Of a stretch of 64,000 bases of DNA, positions 25,989 to 34,917 are shown in pieces. The notes under the pieces were generated by a model. It did not search any database. It was not told where the DNA came from and was given only the letters and a program-made list of their open reading frames with translations. The DNA comes from Antricoccus suffuscus (GTDB lineage: Bacteria; Actinomycetota; Actinomycetes; Mycobacteriales; Antricoccaceae): the NCBI RefSeq assembly GCF_003003235.1, contig NZ_PVUE01000006.1, positions 124,001 through 188,000 on the forward strand. Direction: 5' to 3'. A program made the translations under genes and the position numbers. The first letter of the stretch is position 1; each line of letters starts with the position of its first letter.

Positions 25989-27293
25989 CTACGCGCTCGA
26001 CTTGGTCGCGTGTATCGCGCGGTGTATGGCTTCGACGATGAGCGCGTCGTCGGCCGGCGCCACCGCTATCAGGTCGAGAAGTAGTCGTCCGCGTTCGACT
26101 CTGCCAACCACTGGTGGGTCGCCGACCCTCAGGGCATGTGCCAAGGACGCCGGCACTGCTAGAGCGGCACTTGGCAGCTCGACACCGGGCGCGCCTCCCC
26201 CACCTACAGCGGCCGCCGAATCGACGACCGCAGCACCGATCCCGTCCAGCGCGGCGCAGATTCGCGTTGCCCGCGCATGCAACTGCGCAGCCGTGACCGT
26301 TAGGGAGGTCGATACGGGCGGCGGCGGGCCGATCAACGTTGCCTCGAGCGCAGCCAGGGTCAGCTTGTCCACGCGTACGGCGCGCGCGAAGGGATGACGT
26401 CGAAGCCGATCGACCAGACTGGCCTCCCCCAGCATCAGGCCACATTGCGGGCCGCCCAACAGCTTGTCGCCGGACGCGGTGACCAGGTCCGCGCCCGCAT
26501 CAAGCCAGGCGGACGCGCTCGGCTCGTCAGGCAGCCGCGGATGCGGGCCGAGCAGCCCGGAGCCGATGTCGGCCACGACGGGCACGGGGAGCGTCGCGAG
26601 CTCGGAAACCGCCACTGACGACGTGAATCCGGAGACCAGGAAGTTGGAAGGGTGCACCTTGAGCACGTACGCCGTGTCGTCGTCGATCGCCGACTCGTAG
26701 TCGGCGAGCCGGACACGGTTGGTGGTGCCCACCTCGCGCAAAGTGGCACCAATCGACTCGATCAGCTCCGGCAACCGGAACCCATCGCCGATCTCAACCA
26801 TCTCTCCCCGGGCCACGATGATGTTGCGGCCCATCGCGAGCGCGCACGTGACTAACGCGAGCGCCGCCGCTCCATTGTTGACCACGTGCACACCACCCGC
26901 GGATGGAACGGCAGCGGCAAGCGCCGCCAATGCGGCTTCGCCGCGCCTGCTGCGCCTACCGGACTCGAGATCCATCTCGACATCAGTGGCTCCGGCGGCT
27001 ATCTGTATCGCGTCAACGGCGGCCTGCGACAGCGGTGCCCGGCCGAGGTTGGTGTGCACGACTACGCCGGTCGCGTTGATGACGCGTCGCATCGACGTGG
27101 CGGCCGCAGGCAGGGATTCCCAAGCCCAGTCCGCTACCGCTCCTGGGTCGAGTTCATCCGCCCGGCACCGTTGCAGCGCCAGCGTCACCGCTCGCTTCAC
27201 GATGCCAATACCTAGTACGCCGACGGCCTCGGCCAGCCGCGGGTCGGCAAGGACATGGTCGGTCCGCGGCGTAGCGCGACGCGAATCTTGCAA
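25989..27293 (-). CDS. selA: L-seryl-tRNA(Sec) selenium transferase
   Basis: SelA (434 aa) converts seryl-tRNA(Sec) to selenocysteyl-tRNA(Sec) using selenophosphate and PLP. The sequence shows INATGVVVHTNLGRAPLS, DLESGRRSRRGEAALAAL, VVNNGAAALAL, VADIGSGLLG and the PLP lysine Lys277 in TASGDKLLGGPQCG. The start is TTG at 27291-27293, with a perfect AAGGAG five bases upstream and no better alternative. It is divergent from the selenocysteine formate dehydrogenase operon and shares a ~125-base promoter region with it. The partner gene selD lies after that operon. The start choice and the divergence suggest moderate, linked expression. Confidence 0.95.
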   Translation of the reverse strand: MQDSRRATPRTDHVLADPRLAEAVGVLGIGIVKRAVTLALQRCRADELDPGAVADWAWESLPAAATSMRRVINATGVVVHTNLGRAPLSQAAVDAIQIAAGATDVEMDLESGRRSRRGEAALAALAAAVPSAGGVHVVNNGAAALALVTCALAMGRNIIVARGEMVEIGDGFRLPELIESIGATLREVGTTNRVRLADYESAIDDDTAYVLKVHPSNFLVSGFTSSVAVSELATLPVPVVADIGSGLLGPHPRLPDEPSASAWLDAGADLVTASGDKLLGGPQCGLMLGEASLVDRLRRHPFARAVRVDKLTLAALEATLIGPPPPVSTSLTVTAAQLHARATRICAALDGIGAAVVDSAAAVGGGGAPGVELPSAALAVPASLAHALRVGDPPVVGRVERGRLLLDLIAVAPADDALIVEAIHRAIHATKSSA

Positions 27294-27417
27294 GGTGACT
27301 CCTTCTGGCCGGCAGATCTTCGGCCTTCACTGTAGTGTCCGCGGTTGTGGCTCCTTCTCTAATCGCGGCGGGGTCGCTAGATTGGAGCGGCAAGCCAAAT
27401 AAGTGGCGGGAGGACCG

Positions 27418-30400
27418 ATGGGTGATCACGCGTTCGTGAGTTTGTGGCCGCTGCTTCGCCAACTGCGCGGCGATCGGCTGGGGCGCGGCACCGCAGCGAT
27501 GTCGTCCCGCAGCGAGACGCTTCGTCCGCGCACCGCCGAAGCCGACAAGGTCGTCGACTCAATCTGTCCATACTGCGCAGTGGGCTGCGCCCAGAAAGTC
27601 TTCGTCAAAGACGGCACGGTCACCCAGATCGAGGGAGACCCGGCCAGTCCGATTTCGCGTGGCAGGCTCTGCCCCAAGGGCAGCGCGAGCAAGCAGCTGG
27701 TGACCTCCCCGGGCCGGGTGACCAAGGTTCGTTATCGACGCCCGTTCGGCACCGAATGGGAAGACCTCGATCTGGACACCGCGATGGACATGATCGCCGA
27801 CCGCGTGATCAAGACACGCAAACAGTTCTGGGAGTGGGAGTCCAAGGACGGCAAACGGCTGCGGCGGACGATGGGCATCGCCAGTCTCGGAGGAGCGACC
27901 CTCGACAACGAGGAAAACTACCTCATGAAGAAGCTGTATACGGCGATGGGCGCGATCCAGATCGAGAACCAGGCTCGTATTTGACACTCCTCCACCGTTC
28001 CCGGTCTGGGGACTTCGTTTGGTCGCGGTGGTGCGACGAGTTTCCAGCAGGATCTGGCTAACGCTGACTGCATCCTGATCGAGGGATCCAACATGGCCGA
28101 GTGCCACCCGGTCGGTTTCCAGTGGGTAATGGAGGCAAAACAGCGCGGCGCGACAATTATTCACGTCGACCCGCGGTTCACCCGTACATCGGCAGTCGCC
28201 GACCTACACGTGCCGATCCGCGCCGGCTCGGACATCGCGTTTCTTGGCGCCCTAGTGAACTTTGTGCTGACCAACGGGCTCGACTTCCGTGAGTACGTCG
28301 TGAACTACACCAACGCGGCGGCAATCGTGAGCGAGGATTTCCGGGACACCGAAGATCTCGACGGGCTGTTTTCCGGTTTCGATCCCGAGACCGACACCTA
28401 CGACCCAACGAGCTGGCAGTACGAAAACGTCACAGAGGCGCCAGCCGCCGGCCAGCGTGATTCCGCGCAGCCGGGCGGGCCAAAAAACGGGCCCGATCAG
28501 GAAGCCAGCCGAACCGACGCCGAGACGCGGCACGAGAGTGCTCAGTCCGAGACGGCCGGCTCCGGCGGTCCATCGATCGCCGAGAAGCCGAGGCGGGACG
28601 AGACTCTGCAGCACCCACGGTGCGTTTACCAGATCCTCAAGCGGCACTTTGCCCGCTACACCGCGGATGTCGTGCAGGCGGTTTGTGGTATCTCCCCTGA
28701 GCAGTTCCAGCAGGTCGCCGAGGCACTGACGCGCAACAGCGGACGCGACCGCACCTCGGCGTTCTGCTATGCGGTCGGCTGGACCCAGCACAGCACCGGC
28801 GTACAGAACATCCGGACCGCGTCGATCTTGCAGCTGCTGCTGGGCAACATCGGACGGCCCGGCGGTGGCATCATGGCGCTGCGTGGGCACGCCAGCATCC
28901 AAGGCTCGACGGATATCCCGACGCTGTTCAACATCCTGCCCGGCTATATCCCCATGCCGCACGCTGCTCAGCATGAAAACCTGGATCAGTTCGTAGCCGC
29001 CGACGCGGGCAAGACCGGGTTCTGGGGCAACATGCGCTCGTACACAGTGAGTCTGCTGAAATCCTACTGGGGCGATGCGGCCACCGCGGCCAACGACTAC
29101 TGCTTCGACTACCTACCCCGGCTGACCGGTCACCACGGGACTTACGACACCGTAGTCGGACAGATCGAAGGCCGTGTCAAGGGCTATTTCCTTGTCGGCG
29201 AGAACCCTGCCGTCGGCTCGGCGAACGGCAAGATGCAGCGGTTGGGCATGGCCAACCTCGACTGGCTGGTCGTCCGCGACCTGGCCATGATCGAGTCGGC
29301 CACCTTCTGGAAAGACGGTCCCGAGATCGCGACCGGTGAGCTCGCGACCGAGCAGATTGGCACCGAGGTGTTCTTCTTGCCGGCCGCCTCGCACGTGGAG
29401 AAGGCCGGCTCGTTCACCAATACCCAACGGATGCTGCAGTGGCGCACCAAGGCCGTCGAACCACCCGGTGATGCGCGCAGCGAGCTGCAGTTCTATTACG
29501 AGCTCGGGCAGCGTATCCGGTATAAGCTCGCCGACTCGGCCGACGAGATGGACCGGCCGGTCTTAGACCTCACCTGGGATTACCCGACCGAGGGACCGTT
29601 GAACGAGCCGAGCGGCGAGGCGGTGCTGCGCGAGATCAACGGCACCGGGCCAGACGGTGGCCCGTTGTCGTCGTACACCGAGCTCAAGGACGACGGGTCG
29701 ACCGCGTGCGGCTGCTGGATCTACTGCGGCGTCTACTCAGACGGAGTCAACCAGGCGGCCCGCCGCAAGCCGCGGTGGGAACAGTCGTACGTCGCACCAG
29801 AGTGGGGATGGGCCTGGCCGGCAAACCGGCGGATCCTGTACAACCGCGCGTCGGCCGATCCCGACGGAAAGCCGTGGAGCGAGCGGAAGAAGTACGTGTG
29901 GTGGGACGCCGACGAGGGGCGGTGGACCGGCGTCGACGTACCGGACTTCATCGCCGACCGGCCGCCGGACCACGTGCCCGCCGACGGTGCGCAAGGGCCG
30001 GATGCCATTGGCGGACGAGATCCGTTCATCATGCAGACCGACGGTAAGGCGTGGTTGTATGCGCCGTCAGGGCTCGCGGACGGTCCGATGCCGGCCCACT
30101 ACGAACCACCGGAGTCACCGGTGCACAACCCGCTCTACGGCCAGCAGAACAACCCGGCCCGCCAAACGGTCGAGCAGGGCGACAACCCGCTCAACCCGTC
30201 ATACAGCGAGGTCTTTCCGTATGTGTTCACTAGCTACCGGTTGACCGAACACCACACGGCCGGCGGCATGAGCAGAACGCTCCCCTACCTATCCGAACTG
30301 CAGCCGGAGATGTTCTGCGAGGTCTCACCGCGCCTGGCCGCGCAGCGGTCGCTCGAGAACGGCGGCTGGGCGACGATTGTGACGGCCCGGGCCGCGATTG

Positions 30401-30690
30401 AGGCTCGGGTGCTGGTGACCGGGCGAATGCGTTCGCTGCGGGTCGGCGACCAATACGTCGAGCAGGTCGGGCTGCCCTATCACTGGGGGCAGGGTGGTCT
30501 GAGCACAGGCGACTCCGCCAACGACCTGGTCAACCTGACCTTGGATCCCAACGTTTTCATCCAGGGCAAGGTAGGCACGTGTGACATCCAAGCCGGGCGC
30601 CGACCACGCGGACCGGCATTGGTCGAATACGTCGAGGACTACCGGCGCCGCGCAGCTGCCGATCCGACCGACGAAGGGAGCGACGCATGA
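27418..30690 (+). CDS. fdhA: Formate dehydrogenase alpha subunit, selenocysteine-containing (UGA recoded)
   Basis: A molybdopterin-bis-MGD formate dehydrogenase catalytic subunit of 1090 residues when UGA at 27982-27984 is read as Sec189. The [4Fe-4S] cysteines are at 50, 53, 57 (CPYCAVGC) and about 84 (GRLCPKG). Just before Sec is AIQIENQARI, and after it HSSTVPGLGTSFGRGGATS, exactly the FdnG-type active site; NMAECHPVGFQWVMEAK continues it. A Sec-insertion hairpin follows the UGA. A conventional search would split this gene at the UGA. The ATG at 27418 has GGGAGG four bases upstream. There is no twin-arginine signal, so the enzyme appears to face the cytoplasm. A charged low-complexity insert (about 342-394) is unusual. 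The next gene overlaps by 4 bases. Confidence 0.95.
27982..27984 (+). other. In-frame UGA decoded as selenocysteine
   Basis: The TGA interrupts the frame exactly where family members carry Sec or Cys (NQAR-[V/I]-U-H). The same frame stays open for 37 codons to the next ATG and on to the end of the gene. selA, selD and a SECIS hairpin are present locally. Confidence 0.95.
27985..28013 (+). promoter_or_regulatory. Bacterial SECIS element in fdhA
   Basis: Directly after the UGA, GUUCCC (27997-28002) pairs with GGGGAC (28008-28013) around the five-base loop GGUCU (28003-28007). The loop begins 18 bases after the UGA. In E. coli fdhF the SelB-binding loop is also GGUCU, and it also begins 18 bases after its UGA, from memory of the published element. 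An outer pairing, CCACCG (27992-27997) with CGGUGG further on, may compete. Confidence 0.9.
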
Positions 30691-31628
30691 GCAACAGGTT
30701 CTCCGGCCCATTGGACGACGTGAGCGGTGATGCGGGACATCAGGAACATCCGCCACGGATGGGGTTCTTCACTGATACGTCGGTCTGCATCGGCTGCAAG
30801 GCATGCGAAGTGGCCTGCAAGGAATGGAACCTCGTGCCTGAGGACGGCATCTCGTTGTCCGGCATGTCCTACGACAACACTCAGGCACTCGGCGCGGACA
30901 CCTGGCGGCACGTCGCGTTTATCGAAAAGCCGGTATCGACCGCTACCGACCTCGGAATGCCCGGCATGGGCCCGCCCGGTCTGCCAACGGCCTTCGACGA
31001 GTCTGGCCTCGACGTACTGGCCCTCGCCGCGGGTGACAGCTCGGCCGAGTCCGACGAGTCAGGCGTCCGTTGGCTGATGTCCTCCGACGTGTGCAAACAC
31101 TGCACCCATGCCGCCTGCCTGGACGTGTGCCCCACCGGGTCGCTGTTTCGTACCGAGTTCGGCACCGTCGTCGTCCAGCCGGACATCTGCAATGGTTGCG
31201 GATATTGCGTGCCCGCCTGCCCGTACGGCGTTATCGACATCCGGCCCGAGGATGGCCGGGCGTTCAAGTGCACGCTGTGTTACGACCGGCTCAAGGACGG
31301 GGGGATGCCGGCATGCGCGCAAGCCTGCCCCACCGAGTCCATCCAGTACGGCGAGCTCGACGAGCTGCGTGAGCGCGCGCAGCAGCGCGTCACCGCGCTT
31401 CAAGAGCAGGGCGTGCAGGAGGCCCGGCTGTACGGCGCCGACCCGACGGACGGAGTCGGCGGCGACGGCGCCTTCTTCCTGCTGCTGGACGAACCGGAGG
31501 TCTACGGTTTGCCGCCGGACCCGATAGTGACGACCCGCGATATCGGCTCGATCTGGAAGCATGTCGGCGCCGCCGCGGGCACGTTGCTGGCGATGGCCGC
31601 CGCGTCATTCCTCGGGAGGCGCAAATGA
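30687..31628 (+). CDS. fdhB: Formate dehydrogenase beta subunit, four-cluster ferredoxin-like
   Basis: A 313-residue iron-sulfur electron-transfer subunit. Four cysteine motifs are visible: CIGCKACEVACKEWN, CKHCTHAACLDVCPTG, CNGCGYCVPACPYG and CTLCYDRLKDGGMPACAQAC, for four [4Fe-4S] clusters carrying electrons from the alpha subunit. The C-terminus ends in one membrane helix (IWKHVGAAAGTLLAMAAASF), as in FdnH/FdoH. There is no export signal, consistent with the alpha subunit. It overlaps the alpha stop (ATGA), and its own stop overlaps the membrane-subunit start. Confidence 0.93.
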   Translation: MSNRFSGPLDDVSGDAGHQEHPPRMGFFTDTSVCIGCKACEVACKEWNLVPEDGISLSGMSYDNTQALGADTWRHVAFIEKPVSTATDLGMPGMGPPGLPTAFDESGLDVLALAAGDSSAESDESGVRWLMSSDVCKHCTHAACLDVCPTGSLFRTEFGTVVVQPDICNGCGYCVPACPYGVIDIRPEDGRAFKCTLCYDRLKDGGMPACAQACPTESIQYGELDELRERAQQRVTALQEQGVQEARLYGADPTDGVGGDGAFFLLLDEPEVYGLPPDPIVTTRDIGSIWKHVGAAAGTLLAMAAASFLGRRK

Positions 31629-32536
31629 GAGAACGGGCCGTCGTACCCGAGCCCGAGTTCGAGTCCTACTACGGCAAGGCCATCATCAAGACCCCGACCT
31701 GGAAGACGCCGGACGTGCCGCTGTACCTGTTCCTCGGCGGTCTGGCCGGCGCTTCTTCGGTCTTGGCAGAGGGAGCAGCGCTGTCCGGAAACCCTGCTCT
31801 GCAACGGATCGCCCGCTCGGCTGCGGCAGGAGGTGCCGCGGCCGGCACCGTTGCACTGATCCATGACCTCGGGCGGCCCGAGCGATTCTTAAATATGCTG
31901 CGGGTGTTCAAAGTGACCTCTCCGTTGTCGGTCGGATCGTTCATCCTGGCGCCATTCGCAGGACTCGCGTCCGCCGCGCTCGCCTCGGACGTAACCGGCC
32001 TGCTGCCGCGGCTCGGCCGCCTGGCCGGCGTCGGCGCGGCTGTGCTCGGGCCTCCCCTGGCCACCTATACCGCCGCGCTGATCTGCAACACTGCCGTACC
32101 GGCCTGGCACGAGGCGCATCGCGAAATGCCGTTCGTGTTCGCGGGGTCGGGCGCCGCCGCGGCGGGCGGGCTGGCGATGATCGCGGCACCTACGGCCCAG
32201 GCCGCACCGGCCCGACGGCTCGCGATCGCCGGAGCCGCGTTGGAGATGGGCAGCATGAAGGTGATGCACGAGCGGCTCGGCATGGTCGGTGAGCCTTACG
32301 AACAAGGCCGCCCAGGCCGGCTGCTGCGGCTGGCGCGGGGACTGACCGCCGGCGGAGCGGCCCTGTCGCTCATGGGCCGCCGCTCACGTGTGGCGTCGGC
32401 GCTCAGCGGCGCGGCGTACGTCGCCGGTTCGGTGTTGACACGCTTCGGTGTCTTCGAGGCCGGCATCGCATCGGCAAAAGACCCGAAGTACACCGTCGTA
32501 CCGCAGAAGGACCGCCTCGCACACGCCGCTCGGTAG
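31625..32536 (+). CDS. NrfD-like membrane subunit of the formate dehydrogenase
   Basis: A 303-residue integral membrane protein of the NrfD/PsrC family. It begins with the family-like segment YYGKAIIKTPTWKTPDVPLY, then LFLGGLAGASSVLAEGAALS, with six to eight hydrophobic segments. HDLGRPERFLNMLRVFKVTS is diagnostic for NrfD proteins. It replaces the cytochrome b subunit (FdnI) of the E. coli enzyme, so electrons probably pass to menaquinone without haem. It is the third gene of the coupled fdh operon; selD follows within ~35 bases. Confidence 0.9.
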   Translation: MRERAVVPEPEFESYYGKAIIKTPTWKTPDVPLYLFLGGLAGASSVLAEGAALSGNPALQRIARSAAAGGAAAGTVALIHDLGRPERFLNMLRVFKVTSPLSVGSFILAPFAGLASAALASDVTGLLPRLGRLAGVGAAVLGPPLATYTAALICNTAVPAWHEAHREMPFVFAGSGAAAAGGLAMIAAPTAQAAPARRLAIAGAALEMGSMKVMHERLGMVGEPYEQGRPGRLLRLARGLTAGGAALSLMGRRSRVASALSGAAYVAGSVLTRFGVFEAGIASAKDPKYTVVPQKDRLAHAAR

Positions 32537-32570
32537 TCGCGCGCCCGAGGGGTAGTTGTACGGTGACGGT

Positions 32571-33566
32571 ATGAGTATTGCCACGCCCGCGCTTCGATTG
32601 ACTCAATTCGCTTCGGGAGGCGGCTGTGCCTGCAAAGTGCCTCCCGGCGAGCTAGAGCGAGTACTCGGCGGTCTGCCTGTCAGTCTGGAAGGCGGAGACC
32701 TGCTCGTCGGGCTGGACCACGGAGACGACGGTGCGGTGGTGCGCATCGACGGGGACCGCGCGGTGGTGGCAACGGCGGACTTCTTCACCCCCGTCGTCGA
32801 CGACGCGTTCGACTGGGGCCGCATCGCGGCAGCCAATGCTCTTTCGGACGTGTACGCCATGGGCGGGACACCCGTGGTCGCAATCAATCTGCTGGCCTGG
32901 CCGCGAGAGAAGATTCCCTTCGAGCTCGCCGCAGAAGTGCTCCGGGGCGGCGCCGAAGTCTGTTCCGCCGCAGGTTGCTACCTCGCCGGCGGACACAGCA
33001 TCGACGACCTGGAGCCGAAGTATGGCTTAGCAGTCACCGGTCTTGCGGCGCCGGATCGGTTGCTGCGCAACGATTCTGGCGTTGCCGGCGTACCGCTAAC
33101 GCTCACCAAACCTCTCGGACTCGGCGTACTCAACAACCGCCACAAGGCGACCGGTGAACGTTTTGACGAGGCCGTCGCCGTGATGACGAGCCTCAATGAC
33201 AAGGCATCTGCGGCGGCACTGGCCGGCGGCGCCGTCTGCGCGACCGATGTCACTGGCTTCGGGCTGCTCGGTCATCTCTACAAGATGACCCGCGCAAGTG
33301 GTGTCGCTGCGGTGATCGACTCCGCCGCGGTGCCCTACATCGCTGGCGCGCGTGAAGCACTGTCGGCCGGCTATATTCCGGGTGGCAGCCAACGCAACCT
33401 GGATTGGGTGCGACCCCATCTCGAGGCGTCCGTCGACGAAGACGAGTTGATCCTTCTCGCCGACGCCCAGACCTCTGGTGGGCTGCTGGTCGCGGGCGAA
33501 ATACCCGGCTCTCCTATCATCGGTGAGCTTGTCGCAGGCACGCCGGGACACATCACCGTGCTCTAG
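32571..33566 (+). CDS. selD: Selenide, water dikinase (selenophosphate synthetase)
   Basis: SelD (331 aa) makes selenophosphate from selenide and ATP, feeding SelA. The N-terminal catalytic motif is GGGCACKV, with Cys19 and Lys22 in the places of E. coli Cys17 and Lys20, so this SelD uses Cys rather than Sec. The ATP-binding landmarks follow: DFFTPVVDDAFDWGRIAAAN, ALSDVYAMGGTP, GGHSIDDLEPKYGLAVTG and TDVTGFGLLGHL. The ATG at 32571 is preferred; a TTG five codons upstream, with GAGGGG before it, is an alternative. It is the last gene of the fdh transcript. Confidence 0.95.
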   Translation: MSIATPALRLTQFASGGGCACKVPPGELERVLGGLPVSLEGGDLLVGLDHGDDGAVVRIDGDRAVVATADFFTPVVDDAFDWGRIAAANALSDVYAMGGTPVVAINLLAWPREKIPFELAAEVLRGGAEVCSAAGCYLAGGHSIDDLEPKYGLAVTGLAAPDRLLRNDSGVAGVPLTLTKPLGLGVLNNRHKATGERFDEAVAVMTSLNDKASAAALAGGAVCATDVTGFGLLGHLYKMTRASGVAAVIDSAAVPYIAGAREALSAGYIPGGSQRNLDWVRPHLEASVDEDELILLADAQTSGGLLVAGEIPGSPIIGELVAGTPGHITVL

Positions 33567-34726
33567 GTCTGCGGCATGTTGGCATCGCCCTCATTCGATG
33601 TCGGCAGCGGCCAACCGGAGGCTGCCTTATTGCCACGGTACGGCCGGAGCCAGCCTTGCCAGTCTCGAGGGACGAGATCGATCGGGTCCTGTCCGCCCAA
33701 TTCTCTTGCAGCCCACACCGGCCAGTGCGGGTTCGAGAGTGCGGGCCGGCCGAGATAGACGAGGTCGCTCCTCTCCTGCCTAATCACCTGATCGGCCACC
33801 GACGGCTTCCCCAGGTTCCAACTTGTCGCAACGGGGATCCCGACCTCCGCACGCACGCGTGCGGCCCGATCGACCATAAAGCCCATGTCGCTGAACGGGA
33901 CCTGGTTGATCTCGGGGCTGTTCATCCCGAGGCTCAGGTCGACCAGGTCGAGCCCGTGTTCCTTCATCCACCTGATCGCGGCGATCGACTCGTCAAACTG
34001 AAGCCCGTCGGCGTGCAGGTCGTCACAACCCACACGCGCGGTGAGCGGGAACCGCTCAGGCCACGCCTTCCGTACTGCATCGAGGGTCTCAAGGTGGAAT
34101 CGGGCACGGTTCTCGGAACTGCCCCCATATTCATCGCCGCGCTGGTTTGCCAACGGCGACAGGAAACTAGCACCGAGGTACCCATGCGCAAAGTGCAACT
34201 CCAGCCACTCGAACCCGGCTTCGGCAGCCCGGTATGCCGCGGCCGCGAACTGGGTGTGGATCTCGGCAATCTCCATTTTCGACAACTCACGTGGGGCATA
34301 AGGCATTCGTCCGCCGTACGCAATCGCGGACGGGCCAACTGTCTGCCAACCATCGGGATGCTCAGGCGGAAGCATCCGACCACCGGCCCAATCCGGCTCG
34401 GCACTGCCTTTGCGACCGGTGTGCGCTAGTTGGATAGCCGGTACGGCTCCCATGTCCTTGATCATCGCGGTGACTCGCTTCAGCCCATCGATCTGATCGT
34501 CGTCATAAATGCCAGCGCACTTGACGCTCGTCCGGCCGTCTGGCGCGATCGCGATCTGCTCGGGAAACACCAGCCCAAAGCCGCCCGCCGCGCGTGCGCC
34601 GAGGTACATCAGGTGAAAGTCGTTCATCTTCCCGTCGACCGAGCGGTGCATGGTCATGGGTGACATCGCGATCCGATTCCGCAGTGTCACTCCCTTAAGC
34701 GTAAAGGGAGTAAAGAGATTTGACAT
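33563..34726 (-). CDS. NADH:flavin oxidoreductase, old yellow enzyme family
   Basis: A 387-residue FMN TIM-barrel oxidoreductase. It has the N-terminal LFTPFTLKGVTLRNRIAMSP, QLAHTGRKGS, LHFAHGYLGASFLSPLANQR and the C-terminal FMN-phosphate region DLVYLGRPALSNPHWPVWAA. This matches the YqjM/xenobiotic reductase type, which reduces activated C=C bonds with NAD(P)H. The ATG at 34724-34726 has AAAGGAA upstream; the longer in-frame extension is rejected. It is convergent with selD, their ends overlapping by 4 bases, and divergent from the acyl-CoA synthetase. Confidence 0.91.
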   Translation of the reverse strand: MSNLFTPFTLKGVTLRNRIAMSPMTMHRSVDGKMNDFHLMYLGARAAGGFGLVFPEQIAIAPDGRTSVKCAGIYDDDQIDGLKRVTAMIKDMGAVPAIQLAHTGRKGSAEPDWAGGRMLPPEHPDGWQTVGPSAIAYGGRMPYAPRELSKMEIAEIHTQFAAAAYRAAEAGFEWLELHFAHGYLGASFLSPLANQRGDEYGGSSENRARFHLETLDAVRKAWPERFPLTARVGCDDLHADGLQFDESIAAIRWMKEHGLDLVDLSLGMNSPEINQVPFSDMGFMVDRAARVRAEVGIPVATSWNLGKPSVADQVIRQERSDLVYLGRPALSNPHWPVWAARELGGQDPIDLVPRDWQGWLRPYRGNKAASGWPLPTSNEGDANMPQT

Positions 34727-34917
34727 GAGTTCCTTTCCGCCCTTGCCTGCCGCAGACTCGCGCGTCAACCTCACGCTAACAAGGTGCGGATTGCTCGTTG
34801 TTGGTCGTATGCGATGTCGATCACGATCACAAAGGGCCGCCGTGGTCGCGGCGCTGGCCGGCTCCGTGGCGCGTCGACCGATAGGCTTCAGACATCCGCC
34901 ACAGTGAGGAGCTCATC

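Noticed and set aside
27294-27417. tRNA-Sec (selC) in the selA-fdhA spacer
   Set aside because: No cloverleaf with a UCA anticodon or T-arm can be drawn there.
27982-28092. fdhA broken into two genes by a stop codon (pseudogene)
   Set aside because: The codon is TGA at the family Sec position, the frame continues, a SECIS hairpin follows, and selA and selD are adjacent.
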